Shown: positions 14,460-22,974, counted from the stretch's first letter. The stretch: DNA of 24,167 nucleotides from Pseudomonadota bacterium (GCA_021793095.1 JAJYTK010000001.1:1-24167), one strand, 5' to 3'. The notes: generated by a model from the letters alone, not told the origin. Numbers and translations: made by a program.

Positions 14460-15350
14460 TCACTCATCCTCTTTGGTCCAGTAGGCGCCGATTTGTTGCA
14501 GCTGCGTTTCAGCATGCTCTAGCCCACTGATGGCCCGACGCCCGGTGCGGGCCAAGACCTGCTCTACCAACACCTCGACCAGGGCAACCGACGCCGTACA
14601 AGAAGGAAAAAATGACGGCATATCGGTTGAAAAGAGTAAATTACAATCCGCCTCTAGCGCAATGGGCGCCACCGGGCTATCGCACAGCGAAAGAATCTTG
14701 CAACCCGTTTTGCGGGCCGCCTCATACACCCGCACAATTTCTTGTGAATACGGGGCAAAGGCAATCAACACAATCACATCACCAGGTCGCAAAGACCGCA
14801 GCTCCATCTCAAAGGTCCCGGCCTCACTGCGCATCATCGTCACTGAGGGACGAAAGAAACGGTACAAATAATGAAAGGTAAAGGCCGAAGCATAAGAGGC
14901 CCTAAAGCCAGCCACATAAACACGACGGGCCTTGACCAAAATATCCACGGCCTTGCTGAGTCGCCCGCTGTTGAGCTCAGATAGCTTTTGTACGTTGTGT
15001 GTTTGGGCCTCAACGGCCTTGGCCACCCGGTCTGGGCGATGCCGCTGCCGTACTACCTTGCGCGCCTGTAAGGCATAAGCATGCTCACCCGCATGCAACG
15101 AGTGCACAAAAATCTCTTTTAACCCGGTCCACCCCTCATACCCCAAAGACTGAGCCAAACGCACCAAGGTAGCGGGCTGTACCCCAGCCTGTTGAGCAAT
15201 CTTGCGCATTGAAGAAATCGGCACCTCGGATGGATTATCCAATAAATACCGAGCCCCAATTTGAAACTGCGGGGGCATATCAGAAAAACTCTCTTGTAAG
15301 CGTTCCGTCAACTCTTGTAGGGAACGCGGTGCTACTAGATTCATACTCAT
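14460..15350 (-). CDS. MurR/RpiR family transcriptional regulator with SIS domain
   Basis: A 296-residue cytoplasmic regulator. The N-terminal HTH_6-type domain (about 20-90) includes ISSMRKIAQQAGVQPATLVRLAQSLGYEGWTGLKEIF. The C-terminal SIS domain (about 130-265), a sugar-phosphate-binding fold, includes ARRVYVAGFRASYASAF and PGDVIVLIAFAPYSQEIVRVYEAARKTGCKILSLCDSP. The ATG at 15350 has GAGGG upstream; a second ATG two codons later is possible. It is divergent from a class III aminotransferase, and the shared 375-base gap holds palindromes that may be its operators. The effector cannot be told. SIS-domain regulators often sense phosphosugars, but the neighbouring gene suggests an amino compound or amino sugar. 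Confidence 0.9.
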   Translation of the reverse strand: MSMNLVAPRSLQELTERLQESFSDMPPQFQIGARYLLDNPSEVPISSMRKIAQQAGVQPATLVRLAQSLGYEGWTGLKEIFVHSLHAGEHAYALQARKVVRQRHRPDRVAKAVEAQTHNVQKLSELNSGRLSKAVDILVKARRVYVAGFRASYASAFTFHYLYRFFRPSVTMMRSEAGTFEMELRSLRPGDVIVLIAFAPYSQEIVRVYEAARKTGCKILSLCDSPVAPIALEADCNLLFSTDMPSFFPSCTASVALVEVLVEQVLARTGRRAISGLEHAETQLQQIGAYWTKEDE

Positions 15351-15440
15351 AGCATCCCTCTTTAATTCGCTCTAAAAACGAGACGATGACGCAAAAGCGC
15401 AACAATTTACTTTTGTTATCGAGTCCACACCCTTTGTTTT

Positions 15441-15468
15441 TTGACTTCTATAGTGTGTGCGTTATTCT
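15441..15468 (+). promoter_or_regulatory. Sigma-70-type promoter upstream of aminotransferase
   Basis: TTGACT (15441-15446) and TATTCT (15463-15468) are separated by 16 bases. Transcription would begin close to 15475, just before the TGTTGCAACA palindrome at 15481, a usual place for a repressor operator. Confidence 0.6.
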
Positions 15469-15480
15469 ATATGAAACAGT

Positions 15481-15526
15481 TGTTGCAACACGGACCAATA
15501 CAACAACGTCACTGCAACACATGTTG
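15481..15526. promoter_or_regulatory. Candidate operator: CAACA/TGTTG palindromes
   Basis: A perfect 10-bp palindrome TGTTGCAACA (15481-15490) and a second inverted pair CAACA-CA-TGTTG (15515-15526) lie 34 bases apart start to start. A further CAACAACG half-like element lies at about 15501. They sit at the likely transcription start and are candidate binding sites for the divergent RpiR-family regulator. Confidence 0.5.
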
Positions 15527-15725
15527 AAAAGCGTTTCCTTAGCAATTAAAACAAAACATTTGTTTCAGTGCTTAGAGAGGGTATTCCCCCATAAATCAAT
15601 GACATAACTCGTCCTCCATATCACCAGGATTCAAGTTCTCTTTGCTTTATAACACACCGCTTTGAGCCACTAATTAGCCACGCAGACCACTCTTTGCCCA
15701 TACTCCATTGATAAAGCCACACACT

Positions 15726-17114
15726 ATGACACACGTATTTCACCGCAAACCCAAAAGTACGCTACCTGTAGCCGTTGCTGGCGATGGCATCGAAATCGTC
15801 GACCAAGATGGCAAACGCTATATCGATGCCTGCGGCGGCGCTGCTGTTTCCTGCCTGGGCCACAGCCATCCTGACGTTATCCAGGCCATCAAAGACCAAC
15901 TGGATCAGTTTGCCTACGCGCATACAGGTTTTTTTACCAACCAGCCCGCCGAAGAGTTGGCCACCTTTTTGGCCGAACGTGCCCCGGGCGATTTAGACCA
16001 CGTTTATTTCCTTTCGGGCGGCTCTGAGGCGGTGGAATCCGCCCTTAAACTCGCACGACAGTACTTTGTCGAGCGCGGCGAGCCCACACGCCGTCTGTAC
16101 ATCGCCCGTCGCCAGAGCTACCACGGCAACACCCTCGGCGCCTTAGCGGTTGGCGGCAATGAATGGCGCCGTGAGCCTTTTAAGCCCTTGTTAGCCGAGG
16201 CCCACCATGTGTCGCCCTGCTACCCCTATCGTTATCAACATGAGGGCGAGAGCGACGAACAATACGCACAGCGCCTGGCCGATGAGCTAGAAAATAAAAT
16301 CCTCGCCCTCGGCCCTGAAAATGTGGCCGCCTTTGTCGCCGAGACAGTGGTCGGCGCCACTGCCGGGGTGCTGCCCCCCGTGGCCACCTATTTCAAGCGC
16401 ATCCGCGAGGTCTGCGACCGCTATGGGGTGCTCTTGATTTTGGATGAGGTCATGGCGGGCATGGGCCGCACTGGGCACCTGTTTGCATGTGCCGAGGACG
16501 GTATCGTACCCGATATGATCACCATTGCCAAAGGGTTAGGTGCAGGTTATCAGCCCATCGGTGCCATGTTGGCCAGCGACCGCATCTATCAAACCATCCT
16601 GAATGGCTCGGGCTCTTTTCAACATGGCCACACCTATATGGGGCATGCCACGGCATGTGCGGCCGCCTTGGCCGTGCAACAGGTCATCGAGCGCGACAAC
16701 CTACTGCACAATGTCCAGCTGCGCGGCGCACAATTGCAGGCAGAGCTGCATAGTCATTTAGATAGCCATCCCAATGTCGGACAAATCCGCGGGCGCGGCC
16801 TCTTTGTCGGTATTGAGCTGGTCGCCGACAAAGCCACCAAGGCGCCCTTTGACCCGGCACAAAAAATACACCAAAAAATACGCAGTGCCGCCCTAGAAAA
16901 TGGCCTGATGATCTACCCCAACGGGGGCACCATCGATGGTACCCACGGGGATCATATCCTGCTGGCGCCTGCTTTTGTCTGCACCGCACAAGACATCAGC
17001 ACCATCGTACAGCGTCTGCATCAGAGTATCGAGCAGATATTACCCTCGGACTCTCGCTCGGCCAGCGGCACGCCACACGCCCCCAAAAGCCCTATCCTAG
17101 AGCCCAGCTCATAG
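15726..17114 (+). CDS. Class III pyridoxal-phosphate aminotransferase (aspartate aminotransferase family by usual annotation)
   Basis: A 462-residue PLP enzyme of the class III (omega) aminotransferase group. Marks include the N-terminal DGKRYIDACGGAAVSCLGHSHP, the phosphate-binding LSGGSEAVESALKLARQYF (SGGSEA at about 97-102), SYHGNTLGALAVGG, the cofactor Asp in LLILDEVMAGMGRTG (about D240) and the Schiff-base Lys in ITIAKGLGAGYQPIGAML (about K269). HTYMGHATACAAALAVQQ and GQIRGRGLFVGIELV are also typical. The substrate cannot be decided. The ATG at 15726 is used; a TTG at 15708 is the alternative. No good Shine-Dalgarno sequence is visible. The C-terminal 30 residues are Ser/Pro-rich and outside the fold. 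It is divergent from the RpiR-type regulator and is followed by a terminator. Confidence 0.9.
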   Translation: MTHVFHRKPKSTLPVAVAGDGIEIVDQDGKRYIDACGGAAVSCLGHSHPDVIQAIKDQLDQFAYAHTGFFTNQPAEELATFLAERAPGDLDHVYFLSGGSEAVESALKLARQYFVERGEPTRRLYIARRQSYHGNTLGALAVGGNEWRREPFKPLLAEAHHVSPCYPYRYQHEGESDEQYAQRLADELENKILALGPENVAAFVAETVVGATAGVLPPVATYFKRIREVCDRYGVLLILDEVMAGMGRTGHLFACAEDGIVPDMITIAKGLGAGYQPIGAMLASDRIYQTILNGSGSFQHGHTYMGHATACAAALAVQQVIERDNLLHNVQLRGAQLQAELHSHLDSHPNVGQIRGRGLFVGIELVADKATKAPFDPAQKIHQKIRSAALENGLMIYPNGGTIDGTHGDHILLAPAFVCTAQDISTIVQRLHQSIEQILPSDSRSASGTPHAPKSPILEPSS

Positions 17115-17136
17115 GGCAGGCGCGGTATCCGCTATA

Positions 17137-17178
17137 ATTAAATAGGCACCCTGCCACATTAAACAGGCACCCTGTCAC
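17137..17178. repeat. Imperfect 21-bp tandem duplication before a terminator stem
   Basis: The two 21-base units (17137-17157 and 17158-17178) differ at two positions. Each contains AGGCACCCTG, and each copy could pair with the single CAGGGTG at 17186-17192. A TATAAT (17133-17138) overlaps the start of the first unit. Confidence 0.85.
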
Positions 17179-17196
17179 TTTTGTGCAGGGTGTTTT
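17168..17196 (+). terminator. Terminator after the aminotransferase, or leader attenuator
   Basis: The stem CACCCTG (17168-17174) with CAGGGTG (17186-17192), extended by an inner CAC/GTG pair past a bulged T, is followed by TTTT (17193-17196). It lies about 55 bases after the aminotransferase stop and 84 bases before the next gene. Confidence 0.75.
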
Positions 17197-17279
17197 ATTG
17201 CCGAGCGGTGCCTACTGATAGCCCTATCAGTCAGGCCCCACCTCCCCTACACCTAACCACACCTACACGAGGAAACACC

Positions 17280-17804
17280 ATGGCGCGTATCCCCTATGCA
17301 GATTTGAACCGTCCCGAGATCCAGCCCATCGTCGAGCAGATCACCGCCGAGCGCGGCAGTGTCATCCACCTATATCAAATGCTGCTACAAAGCCCCGCTG
17401 TGGCCCAGGGCTGGTTGGATTATCTGACAGCCATTCGCCAAAAAACCTCTATATCGGGGGCCTTGCGCGAGCTAATCATCATGCGGGTCGCCATTTTAAA
17501 CCGCGCCCCTTACGAGGCCGATCAACACGCCCCCATTGCCCTCCAAGAGGGCATCACCCAAGCCCAATTAGATGCCTTAGAGGACTGGCAAGACAGTGAT
17601 CTCTTTAATGCCCAAGAGCAGGCCGTTTTGGCCTATACGGATGCCATGACCCTGCAGGTGCAGGTCCCGGATGCGGTATTTGATGCCCTGAGACAGCATT
17701 TTAATCAACAAGAAACCGTGGAAATCACGGCCACCATTGGTGCCTATAATATGGTTTCTCGCTTTCTCGAGGCGCTACAAATCCACAGCGATGATGAACG
17801 CTAA
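17280..17804 (+). CDS. Carboxymuconolactone decarboxylase family protein without redox cysteines
   Basis: A 174-residue all-helical protein of the CMD/AhpD-like superfamily. The core block is RELIIMRVAILNRAPYEADQHAPIALQEG (about residues 63-91). Compared with AhpD, which has E-x11-C-x2-C-x3-H, this protein keeps the Glu (E64) and His (H83) but has A76 and E79 where the two cysteines would be, in the common PYE variant. It is therefore unlikely to act as a thiol peroxidase. True function is unknown; relatives include decarboxylases and uncharacterised proteins. The start at 17280 has a clear GAGGAA 6 bases upstream; longer upstream readings lack family similarity and are not used. It follows the aminotransferase on the same strand but with a terminator in between. 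Confidence 0.87.
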   Translation: MARIPYADLNRPEIQPIVEQITAERGSVIHLYQMLLQSPAVAQGWLDYLTAIRQKTSISGALRELIIMRVAILNRAPYEADQHAPIALQEGITQAQLDALEDWQDSDLFNAQEQAVLAYTDAMTLQVQVPDAVFDALRQHFNQQETVEITATIGAYNMVSRFLEALQIHSDDER

Positions 17805-17873
17805 CCCAGCCGCGCCCCCTAACCACCCCTTTACCATCCCATAACCATCCTTCTAACCACCACAGCCCCCTTC

Positions 17874-17930
17874 AGAGCAGCATCTAACCAGCACAGAACC
17901 CTTAGGGCAGCATGCCCTGCCTGCTGCTCT
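17874..17930. terminator. Inverted repeats between convergent genes, possible bidirectional terminator
   Basis: The outer arms AGAGCAGCA (17874-17882) and TGCTGCTCT (17922-17930) enclose an inner hairpin AGGGCA-GCA-TGCCCT (17904-17918). The region also has several degenerate CTAACCACC-like units (about 17818-17865). No T run follows on either strand, so the terminator role is tentative. Confidence 0.45.
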
Positions 17931-17969
17931 GCCCATCCTCTCTCAATAGGGCCTAGGCACGCTGCTTGA

Positions 17970-19208
17970 CTAGTTGGCGCCGTTCGCATTCAGCTTTAGG
18001 ATGTCCTGTTTTTTCATGCGCAATAAGACCAAGCCAGGCAAGGCAATGGCCACCGTAAATAGGAAAAAGCCACTCCAATCAAACCAGCCCACTAAAAACG
18101 GACTAGCGGGCCCGGCCACGTAGGTCCTACCAATGGCCGATAAGGCAGACAGCAGGGCAAACTGCGTGGCCGAATAAGCCTGGGTACACAAAGCCATCAC
18201 AAAGGCCACAAAGGCCGCCGTCCCCAGCCCCCCACATAGGTTTTCTATGGCCACCACCGCTGCCATCAACTGCCAAGAATCTGGCCAGACGGTCACCAAC
18301 CAATAGCCAAAATTAGAAAAGGCCTGCAGCAAACCAAACCCCATCAACGCTCGATACAATCCCAGGCGGGCCAACAACACCCCACCCATCAGGGCCCCCA
18401 CAATCGTTGCCCCTAACCCAAAAATATTATTGATGGCTCCGACCTGAGCCACTGAAAACCCCGCCCCACGAATTAAAAACGTCGTTGATAAGGCCCCTGC
18501 AAAGGCATCGCCCATTTTATAAAGCACGATCAACCACAAAAAGGCCCAGGCACCGGGGCGTTGGAAAAAATCAAATAAAGGCTCAACCACGGCCTCTTTG
18601 AGAGTTTTAGGGGCCACTGCCACATGTTCTGGTTCGGGGGCCAAAAAAGTAAATACCGCCACCCCCAACATCAGCGCCCCTAACAGCATATAGGTCGCCG
18701 ACCAGCCCAAATACCGCTCTGCCAGCACCAATGCCAAACCACTGGAAACAATCATGGCCAAACGATAGCCCATCACCCGCACCGCGGCCCCAGCCGCCCG
18801 CTCACGAGGCCGCAAGACATCGGTACTATAGGCATCAAAGGCCACATCTTGGGTGGCCGACAAAAAAGCCACCCACATCGCCAGCAGCGCCAGCACCCAC
18901 AAAAACTCAGACGGTGGGAACCAGCCCATCGCAAAAATGCTGACCCCGAGCAATAACTGGGTGAGCAAGATCCACCCGCGGCGTCGGCCTAAAAAAGGGA
19001 TTTGGAAACGATCTAAGAAAGGCGCCCAGAGGAACTTTAGGGTGTAGGCAGACCCGGCCAATGTTAAAAAACCGATTTTGGTCAAAGACACCTGCTCTAC
19101 CGTCAGCCACGCCTGCAGCGTATTGCTGGTCAGCGCCAAGGGCAAGCCACTGCCAAACCCTAAAAAGAGTAAGGGCCAGACCCGCGGGCTACGGTAGATC
19201 AGGCCCAC
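17970..19208 (-). CDS. ampG: AmpG-type muropeptide MFS permease
   Basis: An inner-membrane transporter of the major facilitator superfamily with about 12 hydrophobic helices, 412 residues from the chosen start. The AmpG pattern is clear near the N-terminus: LLFLGFGSGLPLALTSNTLQAWL, then LKFLWAPFLDRF, then LGRRRGWILLTQ. It is followed by SATQDVAFDAYSTDVL and LYKMGDAFAGALSTTFLI. It imports GlcNAc-anhydroMurNAc peptides for cell-wall recycling, which links it to the lytic transglycosylase at the left edge. A GTG at 19208 has AAGGA 6 bases upstream. A TTG at 19214 that overlaps the metW stop (TTGA) gives two extra residues, but the ribosome site would be too close. It is the third gene of metX-metW-ampG. 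Confidence 0.9.
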   Translation of the reverse strand: MGLIYRSPRVWPLLFLGFGSGLPLALTSNTLQAWLTVEQVSLTKIGFLTLAGSAYTLKFLWAPFLDRFQIPFLGRRRGWILLTQLLLGVSIFAMGWFPPSEFLWVLALLAMWVAFLSATQDVAFDAYSTDVLRPRERAAGAAVRVMGYRLAMIVSSGLALVLAERYLGWSATYMLLGALMLGVAVFTFLAPEPEHVAVAPKTLKEAVVEPLFDFFQRPGAWAFLWLIVLYKMGDAFAGALSTTFLIRGAGFSVAQVGAINNIFGLGATIVGALMGGVLLARLGLYRALMGFGLLQAFSNFGYWLVTVWPDSWQLMAAVVAIENLCGGLGTAAFVAFVMALCTQAYSATQFALLSALSAIGRTYVAGPASPFLVGWFDWSGFFLFTVAIALPGLVLLRMKKQDILKLNANGAN

Positions 19209-19210
19209 CG

Positions 19211-19840
19211 TCAATCCTTAGCAGGCAGATGGGCCGGAGACTCAAAGCGATACACTGCGAGGGTGCTGCGCCAGCCAGGAAAGAAACGCACCTCGGCGCG
19301 GCCATTAAACAAAGCGCGGTGGGTGATTTTCAAACCTAATTCTTTGGCCAGATCCTCAAAATCCTTGAGCGTACAGAGGTGAATATTGGGCGTGTTGTAC
19401 CACTGATAAGGCATTTCCTTGGAAATGGGCATGCGCCCCATCATGATAGACAAACCATGCGTCCAGTAGCCAAAGTTGGGAAAAGACACCACCCCATAAT
19501 TAGCCACCCGCGCCATTTCGCGCAAAATGGTCTCGGTGTGCAACATGGACTGCAAAGTTTTAGACAGCACCACCGTCTGGAAATGCTGATCAGGAAACAA
19601 TGCCAACCCCTCTTCGAGGTCTTGTTGAATCACATTGACCCCGCGTTGGATGCTTTTGACCATCGCGCTGGGATCCCGCTCGACCCCAGTGCCTTGGACG
19701 CGCTTGCTATGCTGCAAATAGGCGAGCAACTTGCCATCACCGCAGCCCAGGTCGAGCACATTGCTATTGGGTTGCACCCAGTTGGCGATACGCTGTAAAT
19801 CGGGACGGTATTTAAGACTCACAGGGGCCACTATTGTCAT
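19211..19840 (-). CDS. metW: Methionine biosynthesis protein MetW
   Basis: A 209-residue protein with a SAM-methyltransferase-like fold that works with MetX in methionine synthesis in many proteobacteria. Motif I is seen as [15 protein letters not shown] (about residues 28-42), followed by GTGVERDP, then [29 protein letters not shown], and the family-specific [43 protein letters not shown]. The ATG overlaps the metX stop (ATGA), a sign of coupling, and its TGA lies at the start of ampG. The methyltransferase substrate is not known; MetW-like proteins are reported to assist homoserine acylation by MetX. Confidence 0.95.
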   Translation of the reverse strand: MTIVAPVSLKYRPDLQRIANWVQPNSNVLDLGCGDGKLLAYLQHSKRVQGTGVERDPSAMVKSIQRGVNVIQQDLEEGLALFPDQHFQTVVLSKTLQSMLHTETILREMARVANYGVVSFPNFGYWTHGLSIMMGRMPISKEMPYQWYNTPNIHLCTLKDFEDLAKELGLKITHRALFNGRAEVRFFPGWRSTLAVYRFESPAHLPAKD

Positions 19841-21096
19841 GCCAACACCCCCGTCACACGTGTGCGCTCACCCAAACCGAGCGCATCAGCAATTTTGTCA
19901 TAATAAGCCTGCACCACCGCATGGTAATGACGATCATTGAGTAAAAACGCATCGTGCCCATGCGGTGCATCGATCTCTGAGTAGGTGACCTGACGATTAT
20001 TTTTCAGCAAGGCACGCACCAGCTCGCGCGAACGCTCGGGAGAAAAACGCCAGTCGGTGGTAAATGAAACCACCAATGACTCGGCCTGAATCCGCGCAAA
20101 GGCCTGAGACAAACTGCCCCCATGCGCACGGGCCGGATCAAAATAATCCAATGCCTTGGTCAATAATAAATAGGTATTGGCATCAAAATAATTGGCAAAT
20201 TTTTCACCCTGATAACGCAAATAGGACTCAACCTCGAACTCAATGTCATAGTTGAATTTATATTTGCCAGTACTCAGAGGGTCACGCAAAGCACGTCCAA
20301 AGCGCTCGGCCATCAACTCATCAGAGACATAGGTGATGTGGCCAATCATACGTGCGACCGTTAACCCACGACGCGGCACAGTATTGTGCTGGTAATAATT
20401 ACCGTCGTAAAACTCGGGATCCGTGATAATGGCCCGCCGCGCGACCTCGTTAAAAGCGATGTTTTGAGCGCTCAGACGCGGCGTACTGGCAATGACGATG
20501 CAATGACGCACCCGCTCGGGGCAGGTGATGGCCCAGCTCAGGGCCTGCATGCCCCCCAACGAGCCCCCCATCACCGCGGCGAACTGCTTGATGCCCAAAT
20601 AATCGGCCACGCGGGCCTGGGCACGCACCCAATCCTCAACCGTGAGCAAAGGAAAATCACGCCCCCAGGGCTGCCCCGTCTCGGGGTTGATGCTGGCGGG
20701 CCCAGTCGACCCAAAGCAAGAACCGATGTTGTTAATCCCAATCACAAAAAAGCGATCAGTATCCAACGCCTTGCCGGGGCCAACCATATTGTCCCACCAA
20801 CCGATATTCTTGGGATCGTTAGCATCAATGCCCGCCACATGATGCGAGGCATTGAGGGCATGACATACCAACACGGCATTGCTGGCATCGTGGTTGAGCT
20901 CGCCATAGGTCTCTATTGCCAACTGATACTGAGGCAATACCTGCCCACTACTCAAATGCAGTGGCTCATCAAAGGCGATGATCTCGGACTCAACAATGCC
21001 GACGGAACCCTCGGGGACAGAAATAAAAGGACTGCCAGAACCGGCAGTAGAAGAGGCTGTGCGAGACGATGAAGAAGACTGTGCAGAAGAAACCAT
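19837..21096 (-). CDS. metX: Homoserine O-acyltransferase MetX
   Basis: A 419-residue alpha/beta-hydrolase-fold enzyme that acylates homoserine, the first committed step to methionine. The nucleophile elbow GGSLGGMQ places Ser179. The other triad members are D348 ([11 protein letters not shown]) and H381 (PHGHDAFL). [12 protein letters not shown] and [11 protein letters not shown] are family blocks. Being paired with metW suggests a succinyl-type MetX, but acetyl or succinyl specificity cannot be proved by reading. The N-terminus has about 25 extra Ser/Ala/Thr-rich residues before the fold. The ATG at 21096 has GAGG 9 bases upstream. It heads the metX-metW-ampG operon and is divergent from gshA. 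No known SAM riboswitch is recognised in its leader. Confidence 0.95.
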   Translation of the reverse strand: MVSSAQSSSSSRTASSTAGSGSPFISVPEGSVGIVESEIIAFDEPLHLSSGQVLPQYQLAIETYGELNHDASNAVLVCHALNASHHVAGIDANDPKNIGWWDNMVGPGKALDTDRFFVIGINNIGSCFGSTGPASINPETGQPWGRDFPLLTVEDWVRAQARVADYLGIKQFAAVMGGSLGGMQALSWAITCPERVRHCIVIASTPRLSAQNIAFNEVARRAIITDPEFYDGNYYQHNTVPRRGLTVARMIGHITYVSDELMAERFGRALRDPLSTGKYKFNYDIEFEVESYLRYQGEKFANYFDANTYLLLTKALDYFDPARAHGGSLSQAFARIQAESLVVSFTTDWRFSPERSRELVRALLKNNRQVTYSEIDAPHGHDAFLLNDRHYHAVVQAYYDKIADALGLGERTRVTGVLA

Positions 21097-21192
21097 AAAC
21101 GGACCTCTTTAGCGGGATTTATTCCATGCGCCCGCAAGCGGATCAAGCAAATCGGCGCAAAGGTAAAACGAAACCAAAGTGTACCACCTCCC

Positions 21193-21198
21193 ATTATA
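21193..21198 (-). promoter_or_regulatory. Possible -10 element of the metX promoter
   Basis: A consensus TATAAT lies on the minus strand about 97 bases before metX. No good -35 hexamer is found at the right distance, so the promoter call is tentative. Confidence 0.4.
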
Positions 21199-21336
21199 AT
21201 CATCGAGTCAGCACAAATCGTAGCTCTCGACAACGAAACGGGCAATTCTGACAAAGTTTGCCGTAAAAGCCACTCATCAGCCCTGATATTTGCTACTATG
21301 GCAGCAAAACGGCCCTAAGGCCCCAACCCGCCTGTA

Positions 21337-21350
21337 AGTAAAATTTTACT
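21337..21350. other. 14-bp perfect palindrome before gshA
   Basis: AGTAAAATTTTACT lies 16 bases upstream of the gshA ATG, in the place of the leader or ribosome-site region. It could be an operator or a weak hairpin. No strong Shine-Dalgarno sequence is seen beside it. Confidence 0.5.
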
Positions 21351-21366
21351 CGTTAGTGAAACCGCA

Positions 21367-22935
21367 ATGACTTTTTGCCAAACACGTTTACCCCTACTGG
21401 AAGACCACCTAGATTTGCTCAAGCACATGAACCGTGGTGTCGAACGCGAGGGGTTACGCGTGACCCCTGTTGCGACCCTGGCCGCCACTGATCATCCAAA
21501 GGCGCTCGGCTCCACCTTAACACACAAGAAAATCACTACCGACTATGCCGAGGCACTGCTCGAGCTTATTACTGGCACCCATCAAGACAGCCAGTCGCTA
21601 TACACAGAGCTCAAACACATCCAGCAGTTTGTGGCGACCCGTTTACACAACGAGGTCTTTTGGAATCAATCCATGCCGGCCCACCTGCCCGATGAAGAAG
21701 ACATCCGCATTGGTTGGTACGGCTCCTCTAACGAAGGGCTGTTTCGCAATATCTACAGACGCGGCTTGGCCGAACGCTACGGCAAACGCATGCAATGCAT
21801 CGCCGGTGTGCACTACAATCTCTCCTTGCCCGATGAGTTTTGGTCACGGCTGCAATTTCCCGGCGAAGACCTACAAACCCAGCGGACCAACGGTTATCTG
21901 GCCCTGATTCGCAACTTTACCCGCTATGCTTGGCTGCTGATGTACCTCTTTGGTGCCTCGCCCGTGGTCTCTAGCGATTTCCTCACCGGACACCGCCTGC
22001 CCCTCGAGCAGGTCGGCCCCGACACCTACACCCTGCCCTGGGCCACCAGCCTGCGCATGAGTGGCTTGGGCTACCAAAACAAAGAGGCCCAGGCCGAACT
22101 GCAGCTGTGCTACAACGATCTCAATACCTTTTTGCTGCGCATGCGCCGCGCCGTCACCTCGGTCTGGCCCGATTATGAAAAAATCGGCACCCACCGCAAC
22201 GGGGACTGGGTCCAACTGAGCAACAACATCCTGCAAATAGAAAACGAGTACTATTCCAACATCCGCCCCAAGCGCAACCCCCACGAGGGCGAGCGCCCAC
22301 TGTCCGCCCTGGCCAATCGCGGCGTCGAGTATGTCGAGGTGCGTTGCCTAGACATAGACCCCTATGACCCCATGGGCCTAGCCCTGTCCTCATGCTATTT
22401 TTTGGATACTTTTTTACTCTTTTGCGTGACCGAGCCCAGCCCATTTTTTGCCGACGGCGGCTTTTGCCAAGACAGTAAAAACAACTTTGCCAAGGTCGTC
22501 CAAGAAGGGCGCCGCCCAGGCCTCTTGCTCAAGGATCCGGACACCAAAGAAATCTCACTCCAAGAATGGGGTCACCAAATCCTCACCCGCATGCGCCCCT
22601 ACGCCAAGGCCCTCGATGCCAGCCAAGGCCTAGACGGTGTGCACGAGTCGGCCCTAGCAGAACAAGAGCGCAAAATCCTCAACTCTAGCGAATGCCCATC
22701 GGCACGCCTGCTGCGGGATATAGAATCCTCGGGCCTAAGCTTTGTGGAATACACCCTACAACAAAGCCAACGCCAACAACAGCAACTCATCGACGAGGGC
22801 TTGCCCACTGAGGTAGAGGCCCATTTTGAGCAAATGGCCGAGGAAACCATCGCCCAGCAAAAAGAGATAGACAGCCGCCCCCAAACTCAAAGCTTTGAAG
22901 AATACCTCAAAGACTTTGAGGATGCCCTCGGCTAA
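21367..22935 (+). CDS. gshA: Glutamate-cysteine ligase (E. coli-type GshA)
   Basis: A 522-residue cytosolic enzyme joining glutamate and cysteine with ATP, the first step of glutathione synthesis. The length is close to E. coli GshA (518). Conserved blocks include NRGVEREGLRV near the start with the metal-binding Glu residues, ITTDYAEALLELITG, MPAHLPDEEDIRIGWYGSSNEG, RYGKRMQCIAGVHYNLSLPDEFW, then QIENEYYSNIRPKRNP and GVEYVEVRCLDIDPYDPMGL. The C-terminal part is Gln- and Glu-rich and helical. The ATG at 21367 agrees with the family start; upstream there is only AGTGAA and a 14-bp palindrome. It is divergent from metX and ends at a strong terminator. Both use sulfur amino acids, which is a reasonable but unproved regulatory link. 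Confidence 0.96.
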   Translation: MTFCQTRLPLLEDHLDLLKHMNRGVEREGLRVTPVATLAATDHPKALGSTLTHKKITTDYAEALLELITGTHQDSQSLYTELKHIQQFVATRLHNEVFWNQSMPAHLPDEEDIRIGWYGSSNEGLFRNIYRRGLAERYGKRMQCIAGVHYNLSLPDEFWSRLQFPGEDLQTQRTNGYLALIRNFTRYAWLLMYLFGASPVVSSDFLTGHRLPLEQVGPDTYTLPWATSLRMSGLGYQNKEAQAELQLCYNDLNTFLLRMRRAVTSVWPDYEKIGTHRNGDWVQLSNNILQIENEYYSNIRPKRNPHEGERPLSALANRGVEYVEVRCLDIDPYDPMGLALSSCYFLDTFLLFCVTEPSPFFADGGFCQDSKNNFAKVVQEGRRPGLLLKDPDTKEISLQEWGHQILTRMRPYAKALDASQGLDGVHESALAEQERKILNSSECPSARLLRDIESSGLSFVEYTLQQSQRQQQQLIDEGLPTEVEAHFEQMAEETIAQQKEIDSRPQTQSFEEYLKDFEDALG

Positions 22936-22974
22936 CCCACCTCCAGGGAACACAACACCCAATACTCCTGACTC

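Larger units (their letters stand above)
15351..15725. other. Divergent intergenic region between RpiR-type regulator and aminotransferase
   Basis: A 375-base AT-richer region. It holds a sigma-70-like promoter (15441-15468) and palindromic CAACA/TGTTG elements at 15481-15526. A minus-strand promoter for the regulator is not clear. The open frame at 15386-15607 has no ribosome site or recognisable product and overlaps the promoter, so I treat it as noncoding. The aminotransferase leader would be about 250 bases long. Confidence 0.6.

Noticed and set aside
15386..15607. 73-codon plus-strand frame in the RpiR/aminotransferase gap
   Set aside because: It overlaps the promoter and palindromes, lacks a ribosome site and has no family pattern.
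17805..17880. CTAACCACC-like short repeats as a CRISPR or REP array
   Set aside because: The units are degenerate, 8-11 bases, irregularly spaced, and have no spacer structure.
20386..21072. 228-codon open frame on the plus strand, antisense to metX
   Set aside because: It lies wholly opposite the well-supported metX gene, has no family pattern or ribosome site, and is composed as expected of an antisense shadow in GC-rich coding DNA.
21097..21366. SAM riboswitch upstream of metX or gshA
   Set aside because: I could not find the conserved core of a known SAM riboswitch class; only a short CCGC-TT-GCGG hairpin was seen in the metX leader.
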